Part shown: positions 19,278 through 27,745 of the stretch, in pieces
Layout: every line of letters begins with the position of its first letter
Position numbering within the stretch: the stretch's first letter is position 1
Assembly (NCBI GenBank): GCA_019753235.1
Contig: JAIELF010000038.1
Location: forward strand, 62,001 to 126,000
Origin: a bacterium
GTDB taxonomy: Bacteria; Planctomycetota; Planctomycetia; Kolteriales; Kolteriaceae
Reading direction: 5' to 3'
DNA length: 64,000 nt
The notes under the pieces: model-generated
What the model was told of the DNA's origin: nothing
The model's database searches: none
Seen by the model: only the letters and a program-made list of their open reading frames with translations
Made by a program: the position numbers and the translations under genes

Positions 19278-21040
19278 CGCATATCGATCATGGCAAGAGC
19301 ACCCTGGCCGATCAGCTTCTGCTGAAGACCGGGGCCATCAGCCAGAGAGATTTTCGCGCGCAAGTCCTCGACGACATGGATCTCGAACGAGAGCGAGGCA
19401 TCACGATCAAGGCCCGCGCCGTCGCGATCAATTACACACTCCATGGAAAAACGTACGAACTGAACCTCATCGATACCCCCGGGCACGTCGACTTCAATTA
19501 CGAGGTCTCACGAAGCCTGGCGGCATGTGAAGGGGCCCTTCTGCTGGTAGATACCACGCAAGGAGTCCAGGCGCAAACAGTCGCGAATGCTTATCTGGCG
19601 CTCGAAGGGGATCTCACCATGATCCCCGTCCTGAATAAAGTCGATATGCCTGCATCGCGTCTGGAGACTGTCCGGGAAGAGGTTTGCAACACCTTCGGCT
19701 TCACCGAAGAAGAGACGATCGGCGCGAGCGGCAAAACCGGGATCGGCATCGAGGAGATTCTCGAAGCCATTGTCGAACGGATCCCCTCTCCGCCGGGCGA
19801 TCCCAGCGCCCCGCTTCGGGCACTTATCTTCGATAGCCATGTCGATGAATTTCGGGGTGTGGTCATCTATTTTCGAATCATCGACGGGACGATCAAGACC
19901 GGCGATAAGTTCCGCATGATGCAGAACAATAAGACGCATGAATGTCTCGAGATCGGCCAGTTTCGACCCCACCGAAAGCCGGTGGCCGTGCTTTCAACGG
20001 GACAGGTCGGATACCTGATATCCAACATCAAGGAACTGAAGGATGTTCGGATCGGCGATACGATCACGCTCGTCGATCGGCCGGCAGCCGAGGCGTTGCC
20101 CGGCTATAAAGAACCCAAGCCGATGGTCTATTGCGGCATCTTTCCGACCGACAACGATCAGTTCGAAAACCTTCGCAAGGCACTTGAAAAGCTCAGCCTG
20201 AACGATTCGAGCTTCACGTACGAACCCGATGCGAACGAAGGGCTAGGCTTCGGATTTTTGTGCGGATTTCTAGGCCTTCTGCACATGGAGATCATCGGAC
20301 AACGACTTGAACGCGAAGAAGATGTCGACATCGTTCAGACCGCCCCCAGCGTTAAGTATGAAATGGAGCTTCGCTCTGGCGAAACGATCACCGTGAATAG
20401 TCCCGATAAAGTTCCTGATCCCTCGACCATCGAGTCGTGGCGCGAGCCCATCTGCAAGGTCAATTTCATTATCCCGGCCGAGTCGATCGGCGGCGTGATG
20501 AAGCTTTGTCAAGATCGGCGAGGCACCTATCTCCGGACAGATTATCTGTCGAAAGAACGAACGATTCTCATCTATGAGATGCCGCTCGCGGAAGTCATCA
20601 TTGACGTCTACGACAAACTCAAGAGCCTGACCCGCGGCTACGGAACGATGGACTACGAAATCATCGGCTATCGCGAAGGCGATCTGGTTAAGCTTGACGT
20701 GCTGGTCGCTAATGACAAAGTCGATGCCTTATCGACGATTGTTCCGCGTGAGTTCGCGATGGTGCGGGGACGAAAGCTGGTCGAGAAGCTCAAAAAAGAG
20801 ATCGATCGCCACATGTTCCCGGTGGCGTTACAAGCGGCCATCGGTGGCAAGATCGTCGCCCGAGAAACCATCCCCGCCATGAGAAAGAACGTCACTGCCA
20901 AGTGCTACGGCGGCGACATCACCCGAAAGCGAAAGCTCCTAGAAAAGCAAAAAGAAGGCAAGAAGCGGATGAAGCAGTTCGGTCAGGTCGAAATTCCGCA
21001 AAAGGCGTTCCTAGCCATCTTGAGTGTGGATGAGGAATGA
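19241..21040 (+). CDS. lepA: Elongation factor 4 (LepA)
   Basis: A 599-residue translational GTPase, the usual LepA length. [20 protein letters not shown] is the G1 P-loop; the G2 region is followed by [10 protein letters not shown] (G3) and VLNKVDMP (G4). The C-terminus has the LepA-specific domain ([33 protein letters not shown]). EF-4 acts on stalled or mistranslocated ribosomes. It begins inside the ROK kinase gene (37-base overlap) and ends by ATGA overlap with the first signal peptidase gene. The lepA-lepB pairing echoes the E. coli lepA-lepB operon and argues for translational coupling. Confidence 0.97.
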   Translation: [599 protein letters not shown]

Positions 21041-22425
21041 CCACGGCCACGGACGAAACGCCGGCCTCGATACGCCCCACGATCGAATTCGTCCTCGTGC
21101 TGGTCATGGCTACATCGCTCTTCAAACTATTCGTCGTGGACGGATATTTTGTTCCGACCGGGTCGATGGCGCCGGGCTTGCTCGGTGTCCATCAGAATCT
21201 CACGTGCCCCTCGTGCGGCTACCGTTTTGCCGTCGGGCACGAACCAGCTGGCTGGTCCCCCCCTACCCTGCCTTGTCCCTCCTGCAAAAAAGGGACTATC
21301 CCTTTTTCTGACCCCATTGTTCAGCCCGGCGATAGACTTTTGGTGCTCAAGGGCTTCTTCGAATTCTTCGAGCCTCGTCGCTGGGAAACCGCCGTCTTCT
21401 TGAACCCCAACGATGCGGGCGCAGCATACGTCAAAAGAATAGTCGGCTTGCCGGGCGAGAAGATCGTCGTTCGCCAAGGAGACGTTTATGCCAACGATCA
21501 GATTCAACGAAAGACGTTCCAGCAGTACCGATCGGTTGCCATCCCGGTCTACAACACTCGCCCGGGCATCGCTGTTCCCCCTACCCTGACAACGCGATGG
21601 CTCATCGATCAAGAGGGTAAGGCAACCCTGCAAGAGACGAACTCCGGTTGGATGATTCGCGCCCCGGGCCGACAAGATCTGTTTCAAGCGGCGTACCAAG
21701 AGACGGACGGGACCGGTCAACCCGTGCCGATCCGCGATGACCTCGCGTACAACGCCTCTCGGCTGAGTTCGGCACCCGTGGCAATCACAGACCTGAGCGT
21801 CCGTTGGATCTTTCGCTGGAAGAGTGGTGACGGGGCCATGGTGGTTCACCTCACACCGGCCATGATGCAATCTTTCACGCTGACCATTCGACCTGCCCGT
21901 GGGACAATCGAATGCAGTCTGAGCCAGGCGACCGAGGGGCTCGCGAAGCATCCCTTTTCTGCTGGCCAACCGGTTGAAATGGAGTTCGGCTTCTGGGATG
22001 CGCAGGTGATGCTCGCGATCGACGGAAGAGTTTTGGCTCGGTTCGCCGTGGATCCGTTGCCCGCCGGCAGCGAGCCGACCCTCCACCCCGTCGAGATCAA
22101 AATGCGCGAGATCGTCGGCGAGATCGAACAACTGCAGATTTTTCGTGATATTTATTATCGCCGGGACGCGAGCCGATCTTGGACGGCCCGCCAGGGGGAT
22201 GGCTACCTTCTGGGACCTGATGAATACTTCATGATGGGCGACAACACCGCCGTCTCCAACGATAGTCGGTCTTGGGACGTACCGGGTATCGCCCGGCGGA
22301 TGCTTGTGGGAAAGCCTATCGTGGTCCATTTGCCGATGTGGTCGGGGCGCGGCAAGATAGCTGGGCGAACTTGGCACTGGAATTTGCCCGACGTAACGCG
22401 GATGCGGCGGATCGATGCGTGGTAA
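21037..22425 (+). CDS. Signal peptidase I, copy 1, with zinc ribbon and inserted domain
   Basis: A 462-residue membrane peptidase that removes signal peptides from exported proteins. An N-terminal membrane segment (about 15-35) precedes box B FVPTGSMAPGLLG with catalytic Ser43. A four-cysteine ribbon (C57, C60, C80, C83) follows. Box D is AYVKRIVGLPGE with catalytic Lys133. Between box D and box E sits about 210 extra residues, probably a LamG-like beta-sandwich ending in LQIFRDIYYRRD. Box E is YFMMGDNTAVSNDSRSW, canonical. Typical bacterial enzymes are 170-330 residues, so the ribbon and sandwich are the odd parts. It overlaps lepA by 4 bases and is the first of three tandem copies. Confidence 0.9.
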   Translation: MTTATDETPASIRPTIEFVLVLVMATSLFKLFVVDGYFVPTGSMAPGLLGVHQNLTCPSCGYRFAVGHEPAGWSPPTLPCPSCKKGTIPFSDPIVQPGDRLLVLKGFFEFFEPRRWETAVFLNPNDAGAAYVKRIVGLPGEKIVVRQGDVYANDQIQRKTFQQYRSVAIPVYNTRPGIAVPPTLTTRWLIDQEGKATLQETNSGWMIRAPGRQDLFQAAYQETDGTGQPVPIRDDLAYNASRLSSAPVAITDLSVRWIFRWKSGDGAMVVHLTPAMMQSFTLTIRPARGTIECSLSQATEGLAKHPFSAGQPVEMEFGFWDAQVMLAIDGRVLARFAVDPLPAGSEPTLHPVEIKMREIVGEIEQLQIFRDIYYRRDASRSWTARQGDGYLLGPDEYFMMGDNTAVSNDSRSWDVPGIARRMLVGKPIVVHLPMWSGRGKIAGRTWHWNLPDVTRMRRIDAW

Positions 22426-22452
22426 CCCCCGCGATCGCAGGAGACTTCATTC

Positions 22453-24063
22453 ATGACATCTTCCCCGAAAAGCTCCTCGACGGCGAAAGCGCCTCCTGCC
22501 CCTGCAAGCACGGGTGAACCAAGGCTCGTCGACATCGTTCATGTCTTCACCGATGCTCGCATTCGCCGAGAGTACATCGAGATGATTGTTTTCGTATTGA
22601 TCCTCGTCTGCTTTCTTCGGCTCTACGGGGCCGAGGCGTATCAGATTCCCTCGGGTTCGATGGCTCCCACGCTGCTGGGCAACAACAAGTCGTGCCGATG
22701 CCCCTCCTGCGGTCACGTGAACGTCGTCAATGCACGGGGCGAAACCGAGGATGGCCGACCCGTGTATGAGGGTCTGTGTCAAAACTGTCAGCACTCCTTG
22801 CAGTTTGCTCGCGGACAAGTGACGGCCGGCGACCGGGTCCTTGTGGATAAACTCGAATTTCAGCGCAAGGATCCCGATCATTGGCAAGTGGCCGTCTTTA
22901 AGTTCCCCGACGGCGTTCGCCGAGACCCCAACGGACAAGTTCGCAGCGCCCGAACCAACTACATCAAACGCATCGTCGGCAAGCCAAACGAAACCGTTGG
23001 AATCGAGTTCGGCGACATCTTCATCAGTAAGAAGTCCCCATTTGAAGTCCTCCGAAAGCCGACCCGCGTCGCGATGGCCACGCGCCGGCTCGTCTCCAAC
23101 ATTGACGAACCGGCAAAGGATCTTGTGCAACGAGGCATCCCCGCCCGTTGGGCTCCCGCGGCCGGCAGCGGCTGGAAACCCATCAACGACCAGAAGGCAT
23201 TTGTTATTCAAGATGGGAAAGAAGATTGGATCGAGTACCGGCATATCTTGCGGCCGGAAGTCACTGGACGAACTGATGGAAAACCCTCTCTGATCACCGA
23301 TTTCGAGACCTACAACAGCGACGACTTTCATAGCCGAAACTTCGACGCTCTAGGAGAAAACTGGGTCGGCGATTTGATGGTCGAGGTCGACGTGAAGCCA
23401 AGCAAGGACGCGGGAATGTTCATGGTGGAACTGATCGACGGGCAGCGGCAATGCGTCGCGGCCTTCGACCTACAAGAGGACAAAGTCCGCCTTTTGGCCG
23501 ACGGCAAAGAGGTCGCGTCCGCTCCATGCAAGCTCTCGGCTCGCTCTAGCACGCGGATTTTGTTTTCCGATTTCGATGATCGATTGTTGCTGTCGGTCGA
23601 TGGAAGCGAACTCTTCCCGGCCGGCATCGATTTGCCGACACAAGAACGCGACGCGCGGGGCCCGACCGCGGCCGATTTGCGACCAGTCCGAATCGGTGGA
23701 CGCGATCTTTCGGGAGAAGTTTCCCGCATCCGCCTGTATCGCGACATCTACTACACGAAAGGGGGCCCGATGAACATCGTTCGCGATGTCAACATCCCCG
23801 GGCTCGTCACCTTCGCGACTCCCGAGCAAATCGATCGCTGGCGCATTCAGCTCTTGGCGGGACGGATGCGGACCTTCCCCCTGATGGAGAATCAATTCTT
23901 TGTTCTCGGCGACAACAGCCCGCAAAGTGCTGATGCCCGCGACTGGTACCATGCGAAACTCGTCGAGCGAAGGCTCCTTCTCGGGCGCGCCGTCGTTCGG
24001 TATTGGCCGATGTTGGCGATTGAGCAAAACTGGCCTGTCCTGAAATGGAAGTTCGTAGAGTAA
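22453..24063 (+). CDS. Signal peptidase I, copy 2, with zinc ribbon and inserted domain
   Basis: A 536-residue paralogue of the preceding gene. An N-terminal Ser/Pro/Ala-rich tail precedes a membrane helix (about 43-60). Box B is QIPSGSMAPTLLG with Ser69. The four-cysteine ribbon is C83, C86, C109, C112 (CPSC...CQNC). Box D is NYIKRIVGKPNE with Lys172. The inserted beta-rich domain (about 280-450, GDLMVEVDVKPSKDAGMFMV through RIRLYRDIYY) is clearly related to that of copy 1. Box E is FFVLGDNSPQSADARDW, where the usual DSR has become DAR. The start at 22453 has CAGGAG upstream; it lies 27 bases after copy 1. The Ser/Lys dyad is intact, so it is probably active. Confidence 0.9.
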   Translation: MTSSPKSSSTAKAPPAPASTGEPRLVDIVHVFTDARIRREYIEMIVFVLILVCFLRLYGAEAYQIPSGSMAPTLLGNNKSCRCPSCGHVNVVNARGETEDGRPVYEGLCQNCQHSLQFARGQVTAGDRVLVDKLEFQRKDPDHWQVAVFKFPDGVRRDPNGQVRSARTNYIKRIVGKPNETVGIEFGDIFISKKSPFEVLRKPTRVAMATRRLVSNIDEPAKDLVQRGIPARWAPAAGSGWKPINDQKAFVIQDGKEDWIEYRHILRPEVTGRTDGKPSLITDFETYNSDDFHSRNFDALGENWVGDLMVEVDVKPSKDAGMFMVELIDGQRQCVAAFDLQEDKVRLLADGKEVASAPCKLSARSSTRILFSDFDDRLLLSVDGSELFPAGIDLPTQERDARGPTAADLRPVRIGGRDLSGEVSRIRLYRDIYYTKGGPMNIVRDVNIPGLVTFATPEQIDRWRIQLLAGRMRTFPLMENQFFVLGDNSPQSADARDWYHAKLVERRLLLGRAVVRYWPMLAIEQNWPVLKWKFVE

Positions 24064-24141
24064 ACGAGCAGGTCTGCAAGAAGAATCGCCGGTCGTATTC
24101 TTGATCTCTTGCAAGATCATTGCCCGCAAGGATCGCCGACC

Positions 24142-25560
24142 ATGGATGGCAGGGGTCAGGCAGAAACCGATTTCGACAGAGCCCGGCATCTGGCCGATCG
24201 CCTGATTCTCGGCGTCGCGCTCGTGATGCTGGTCCGTCTCTTTATCGTTCAGGTTTACCACATCCCCTCGAATTCGATGCTGCCCGTCCTGGCGGGCCCG
24301 ACCTATCGCGCCACTTGCCCTTCGTGTGCGTTTACCTCGTGCAAAGACTCGTGGGTCGATCCCAGCCGATGCCCCAATTGCCGACAGATAATCCCAAATG
24401 CCCTCGGACATCCGGTGGCGGGCGATCACGTAGGGGTGATCAAATCGGATCCCGCTCTGCTACGTCGCTTCGACGTTGTTGCCTTCAAATCCCCCGAAGA
24501 ACCCCGGACCATGCTCGTGAAGAGGATTGTCGGCCTACCCGGCGAGACGATTCGAGTTGCCCAAGGCGAGATTGAACGGCGAGATCCGTCCTCCGATCAA
24601 TTCGAGGTCTGCCGAAAGAGGGCCGAGCAGATTCTTCAAGGAGCGCGCGTCATCTACGACGATCGATTTCGATGGCCCGCCGGCCCACCCCGATGGCAGT
24701 CATCCGAAAACGGTTGGCTTCCAATCGAACAGGGCTATCAGCTCCTGAAGCAGGAAGCGACCCTCACCTACGTCCATCTCGGGCGAAGCGGTCAAGAGAC
24801 AACGATCGACGACGACGAACCGTTTCAACAAGCCGACACCCCCACCAGCCCCGTCCACGATCTTATCCTCGACTTCACTTGGAATCCCCACGACAACGCA
24901 TCAGTCGTGACGTTGGAACTCTCCTCGGTCGTCGATCACGGCACCATCGTGATCCGAAACGAGTCGATGGAGTTGATCGCCCAGAGTCTCCCACAGGGAA
25001 AGATCGTCGTCTCTGCGGGCACCCAAGCGGGCCGGTGGCGAATCGGCTTTGTCGACCGAAGCTGGCTTGTCTGGAAGGAAGAACGGCTGTTGGGCCACTG
25101 GGCGATTCCAACAAATCCCAATCTTAGCAAGACTTACGCCCAAAACGAGGCCGGCGTTCGGATCCGCGGTCTAGGGATCGGCTCGGTCATAACTGACCTT
25201 GTTTTAAGCAGGGATGTCCACTACAGAACATACGCTTGGGGCGACGATATCAGGGCCAAGGACGATCCTCTATTGGGCACTTCGGCGACCACATGGTCCC
25301 TCGGGCCTGACGAGTACTTGACCTTCGGCGATTTTGCGGCCCGAAGTCGCGACAGCAGACACTGGCCCAAAGGGCATGCCGTCCCAGGGCAGTTGATCGT
25401 GGGAACGGTCCTCGGTCGGCTTTCGTTCGCGGAGGGGCCGAGCGTTTCTCGAATCGTTCGGTCACCAGAGACCGTCGGAAAACCGCCGGGAGATCGTCCG
25501 AAAGATCAACGTGCTTGGCCCATGGCTCGACAAGAGGAAACCCTTGACCCCCCGCGGTGA
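24142..25560 (+). CDS. Signal peptidase I, copy 3, divergent box E
   Basis: A 472-residue third paralogue. ATG 24142 has AAGGA nine bases upstream; a TTG at 24109 is possible but less likely. It has a membrane helix (about 20-38), box B HIPSNSMLPVLAG with Ser45, ribbon cysteines C59, C62, C77, C80 (CPSC...CPNC), and box D MLVKRIVGLPGE with Lys127. An inserted beta-sandwich-like region (about 245-400) ends in LVLSRDVHYRTYAWG. Box E reads YLTFGDFAARSRDSRHW: the asparagine of the usual GDN is replaced by phenylalanine. The Ser-Lys dyad is present, so it may be active with altered specificity. The last bases overlap the longest frame of the ABC gene that follows. Confidence 0.86.
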   Translation: MDGRGQAETDFDRARHLADRLILGVALVMLVRLFIVQVYHIPSNSMLPVLAGPTYRATCPSCAFTSCKDSWVDPSRCPNCRQIIPNALGHPVAGDHVGVIKSDPALLRRFDVVAFKSPEEPRTMLVKRIVGLPGETIRVAQGEIERRDPSSDQFEVCRKRAEQILQGARVIYDDRFRWPAGPPRWQSSENGWLPIEQGYQLLKQEATLTYVHLGRSGQETTIDDDEPFQQADTPTSPVHDLILDFTWNPHDNASVVTLELSSVVDHGTIVIRNESMELIAQSLPQGKIVVSAGTQAGRWRIGFVDRSWLVWKEERLLGHWAIPTNPNLSKTYAQNEAGVRIRGLGIGSVITDLVLSRDVHYRTYAWGDDIRAKDDPLLGTSATTWSLGPDEYLTFGDFAARSRDSRHWPKGHAVPGQLIVGTVLGRLSFAEGPSVSRIVRSPETVGKPPGDRPKDQRAWPMARQEETLDPPR

Positions 25561-25610
25561 TGGTCCAAATCATCGAACGGTTCGGTCATCGGCGAGGAGC
25601 GAAATCGACG

Positions 25611-26690
25611 ATGTCCTTGCTCGAAGTTCGAGGCCTTCGAAAACAATATGGTAGTCGAACCGTCGTTAACGGCGTCGAGTTCGATGTCAATGCCGGCGAG
25701 ATCGTCGGCCTTCTGGGACCCAACGGTGCCGGCAAGACGACATCCTTTCGCATGGTCGTCGGCATGATCGCTCCCAAAGCAGGAACCGTCACCTTTCATG
25801 GCAAAGAAATCACGCACTTGCCCATGTACCAGAGGGCTCGATTGGGCCTGGGGTATCTCGCGCAGGATTCCAGCGTCTTTCGTCGGCTGACGGTCGAGCA
25901 AAACCTCTTTGCGATTCTGGAATTGATGACTACCCGCCGGGGCGAGCCCTATCGCGCCACGCGGGCCGTTCAGCGGGCTCGCGTTGACGAGCTTCTCGAA
26001 CAATTCGGCCTGACCCGCCTGCGTAAAAGCATTTCGGGCAATCTATCGGGCGGAGAAAGACGCCGACTCGAGATCGCCCGGTGCCTGGTCTCGGAACCGA
26101 TGCTGATCATGCTCGACGAACCGTTCACCGGGATCGATCCCAAAACGGTCGGCGACATTCAAGGAATCATCGAGAACCTGAAATACGCGGGGATCGGCGT
26201 TCTTATCACCGACCATCATGTGGCCGAGACTCTCCGCATCACCGATCGAAGCTACCTCATTGCCGACGGTAAGATGCTGTGTCACGGAACTCCGCTAGAG
26301 ATCATCAACGATCCACGTGCTCGTGAAGCGTATCTGGGGGAAAACTTCAGTTCGGCGGCCATCACCGAGGCGATCGCACGGCGCGAAAAGCCCTCAACCT
26401 CGGTGAAGATGATGCTCGGCGAAGAAAGTGTCAACGATGCCCTGCAACACGTGGGGCATATGGATCCGATCCAGCTTGCCTCGCTGCTTCGGCCTCGCGC
26501 TCGCTTCAGCGCTCATCGATTGATTGACTTGATGGAGAACAGCGAACCCAAAATGAGGGCGCATGCCCATCGGGTCTTGTGTGAACTGCTCGCTACGAAT
26601 CTACCTTTTGATCCGCAGGCCAACGATATTCTTCGATTTCAACAGACCGCACGAATCCGGCAGTATCTCGATCAGCGATTGGCCGGCTGA
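25611..26690 (+). CDS. lptB: LptB-like ABC transporter ATPase with C-terminal extension
   Basis: A 359-residue cytosolic ATPase. Walker A is LGPNGAGKTTSFRMVVGM; the Q-loop region has LGYLAQDSSVFRRLTVEQN; the signature is NLSGGERRRLEIARCL; Walker B is LIMLDEPFTGIDP; the switch region is LITDHHVAETL. YQRARLGLGYLAQ and ITDHHV are hallmarks of LptB, the motor that extracts LPS for the Lpt bridge. The core ends about residue 250 (REAYLGENF). The last 105 residues or so are an extra helical region (VNDALQHVGHMDPIQLASLL, HRLIDLMENSEPKMRAHAH) not present in E. coli LptB (241 residues). ATG 25611 begins at the usual N-terminus (MSLLEVRGLRKQYG), with GAGGAG upstream; an upstream ATG at 25557 overlaps the previous gene. 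The gene name rests on motif resemblance. Confidence 0.82.
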   Translation: MSLLEVRGLRKQYGSRTVVNGVEFDVNAGEIVGLLGPNGAGKTTSFRMVVGMIAPKAGTVTFHGKEITHLPMYQRARLGLGYLAQDSSVFRRLTVEQNLFAILELMTTRRGEPYRATRAVQRARVDELLEQFGLTRLRKSISGNLSGGERRRLEIARCLVSEPMLIMLDEPFTGIDPKTVGDIQGIIENLKYAGIGVLITDHHVAETLRITDRSYLIADGKMLCHGTPLEIINDPRAREAYLGENFSSAAITEAIARREKPSTSVKMMLGEESVNDALQHVGHMDPIQLASLLRPRARFSAHRLIDLMENSEPKMRAHAHRVLCELLATNLPFDPQANDILRFQQTARIRQYLDQRLAG

Positions 26691-26779
26691 TCGGGGTCGG
26701 CTCTTCATCGCTCCTGTACTGATCGGCCCATTCGCAATCTGTCAAGCGATTACTCGCACGATGCGACGCAGCAAACTTT

Positions 26780-27571
26780 TCATTCAATCAGCGAGGCAAG
26801 GTACGCCTTCCCTTGAATGAGAGACTTCTCGGCTTGGGCGCCGGGCTCGCTGATGAGAGTCAAATGTTGACAACCTTCCACCATCGACAACAGCCTTAAC
26901 AGCCTTCGCCAGTTGATTTCTCCCTCTCCGAGAGGAACCTCGCGGACCCCTGATGCCGCAAGGGAACTTCGAACCACATCGCGAGCATGGACGCCGACGA
27001 TCCAAGGAGCAAGCTTTTCCACGGCGAGTTCTAGATCCTCTCCCGACGCGACGAGCGACGCCGGCGCGAAATTGACGGCCAAACCTGCATTTGGGATCGA
27101 CGCCAACAAGTCGGCCCAAGTACTCGGCGAATCGGTTCCTGTTTGCAAGGCAAGCTTGGCCCCGACGCGATCTCCCTCTTGGCTCAATCGAGTCAGTGAT
27201 TCGGAAAGGATCTTTTGTCGAGCTTTGTCTTCATCGGGTGGAATCTGCCCGAGTTGATTGATGACGATGGGGACGCCCAGATCATACGCCAGAAGCAATG
27301 CCGCTTCGGTGCCGGCAATCCGAGCTTCCAGGCGATCAAGATGGTCGTAGCCATGCCGCGTCGGAAAGCCGATCGCAACCGGTCGGAGTCCATATCGCCG
27401 AAAAAGCGCTATAACTTCTCGGCGACCGGTTTGACTCAACTGCGAAGGGGCCAAATCACCGACCGCGTCGAACTCGATTCCCTGAAAGCCTGCTTGTGCC
27501 AGCACCGGCAAAGCTTCTCGAAACGATCGACCCACGCTTTCCAATCGGACGGCGATCGGCCAAGCACGCAT
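26780..27571 (-). CDS. Sugar phosphate isomerase/epimerase-like TIM barrel protein
   Basis: About 263 residues of the xylose-isomerase-like TIM barrel family: MRAWPIAVRL start, AGFQGIEFDAVGDLAPSQLS, LGVPIVINQLGQIP, LALQTGTDSP, AGLAVNFAPASL and WIVGVHARDV, then VPLGEGEINWRRLLRLL, matching the family's VPLGxGxxDW strand. Likely metal dependent; the substrate is unknown. ATG 27571 is used because AGAGGA lies just upstream and the barrel begins there; the frame extends eight codons further. It is only distantly similar to the other TIM-barrel gene near 2 kb. It converges on the LptB-like gene and is divergent from the cytochrome-type gene at 27746. Confidence 0.8.
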   Translation of the reverse strand: MRAWPIAVRLESVGRSFREALPVLAQAGFQGIEFDAVGDLAPSQLSQTGRREVIALFRRYGLRPVAIGFPTRHGYDHLDRLEARIAGTEAALLLAYDLGVPIVINQLGQIPPDEDKARQKILSESLTRLSQEGDRVGAKLALQTGTDSPSTWADLLASIPNAGLAVNFAPASLVASGEDLELAVEKLAPWIVGVHARDVVRSSLAASGVREVPLGEGEINWRRLLRLLSMVEGCQHLTLISEPGAQAEKSLIQGKAYLASLIE

Positions 27572-27745
27572 GTTGGAATCCTCTTTTTCGATCAAAGATG
27601 TTGTCGCGGATGACTTTCGATCGGCAGCGACCTTGATTTCTCGACCCGCTTACGTCACCCTCGGTAAGAATAGAAGAAGAGGCCGGCGTCGGAGCCGATC
27701 ATCGAGGCTGGCCTTCTCCGAGAGAGTTATAGGAGCGCGACACGG

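Noticed and set aside
21127-22377. Minus-strand 416-codon frame opposite signal peptidase copy 1
   Set aside because: Lies wholly over a gene with intact catalytic motifs; His/Arg-rich antisense composition.
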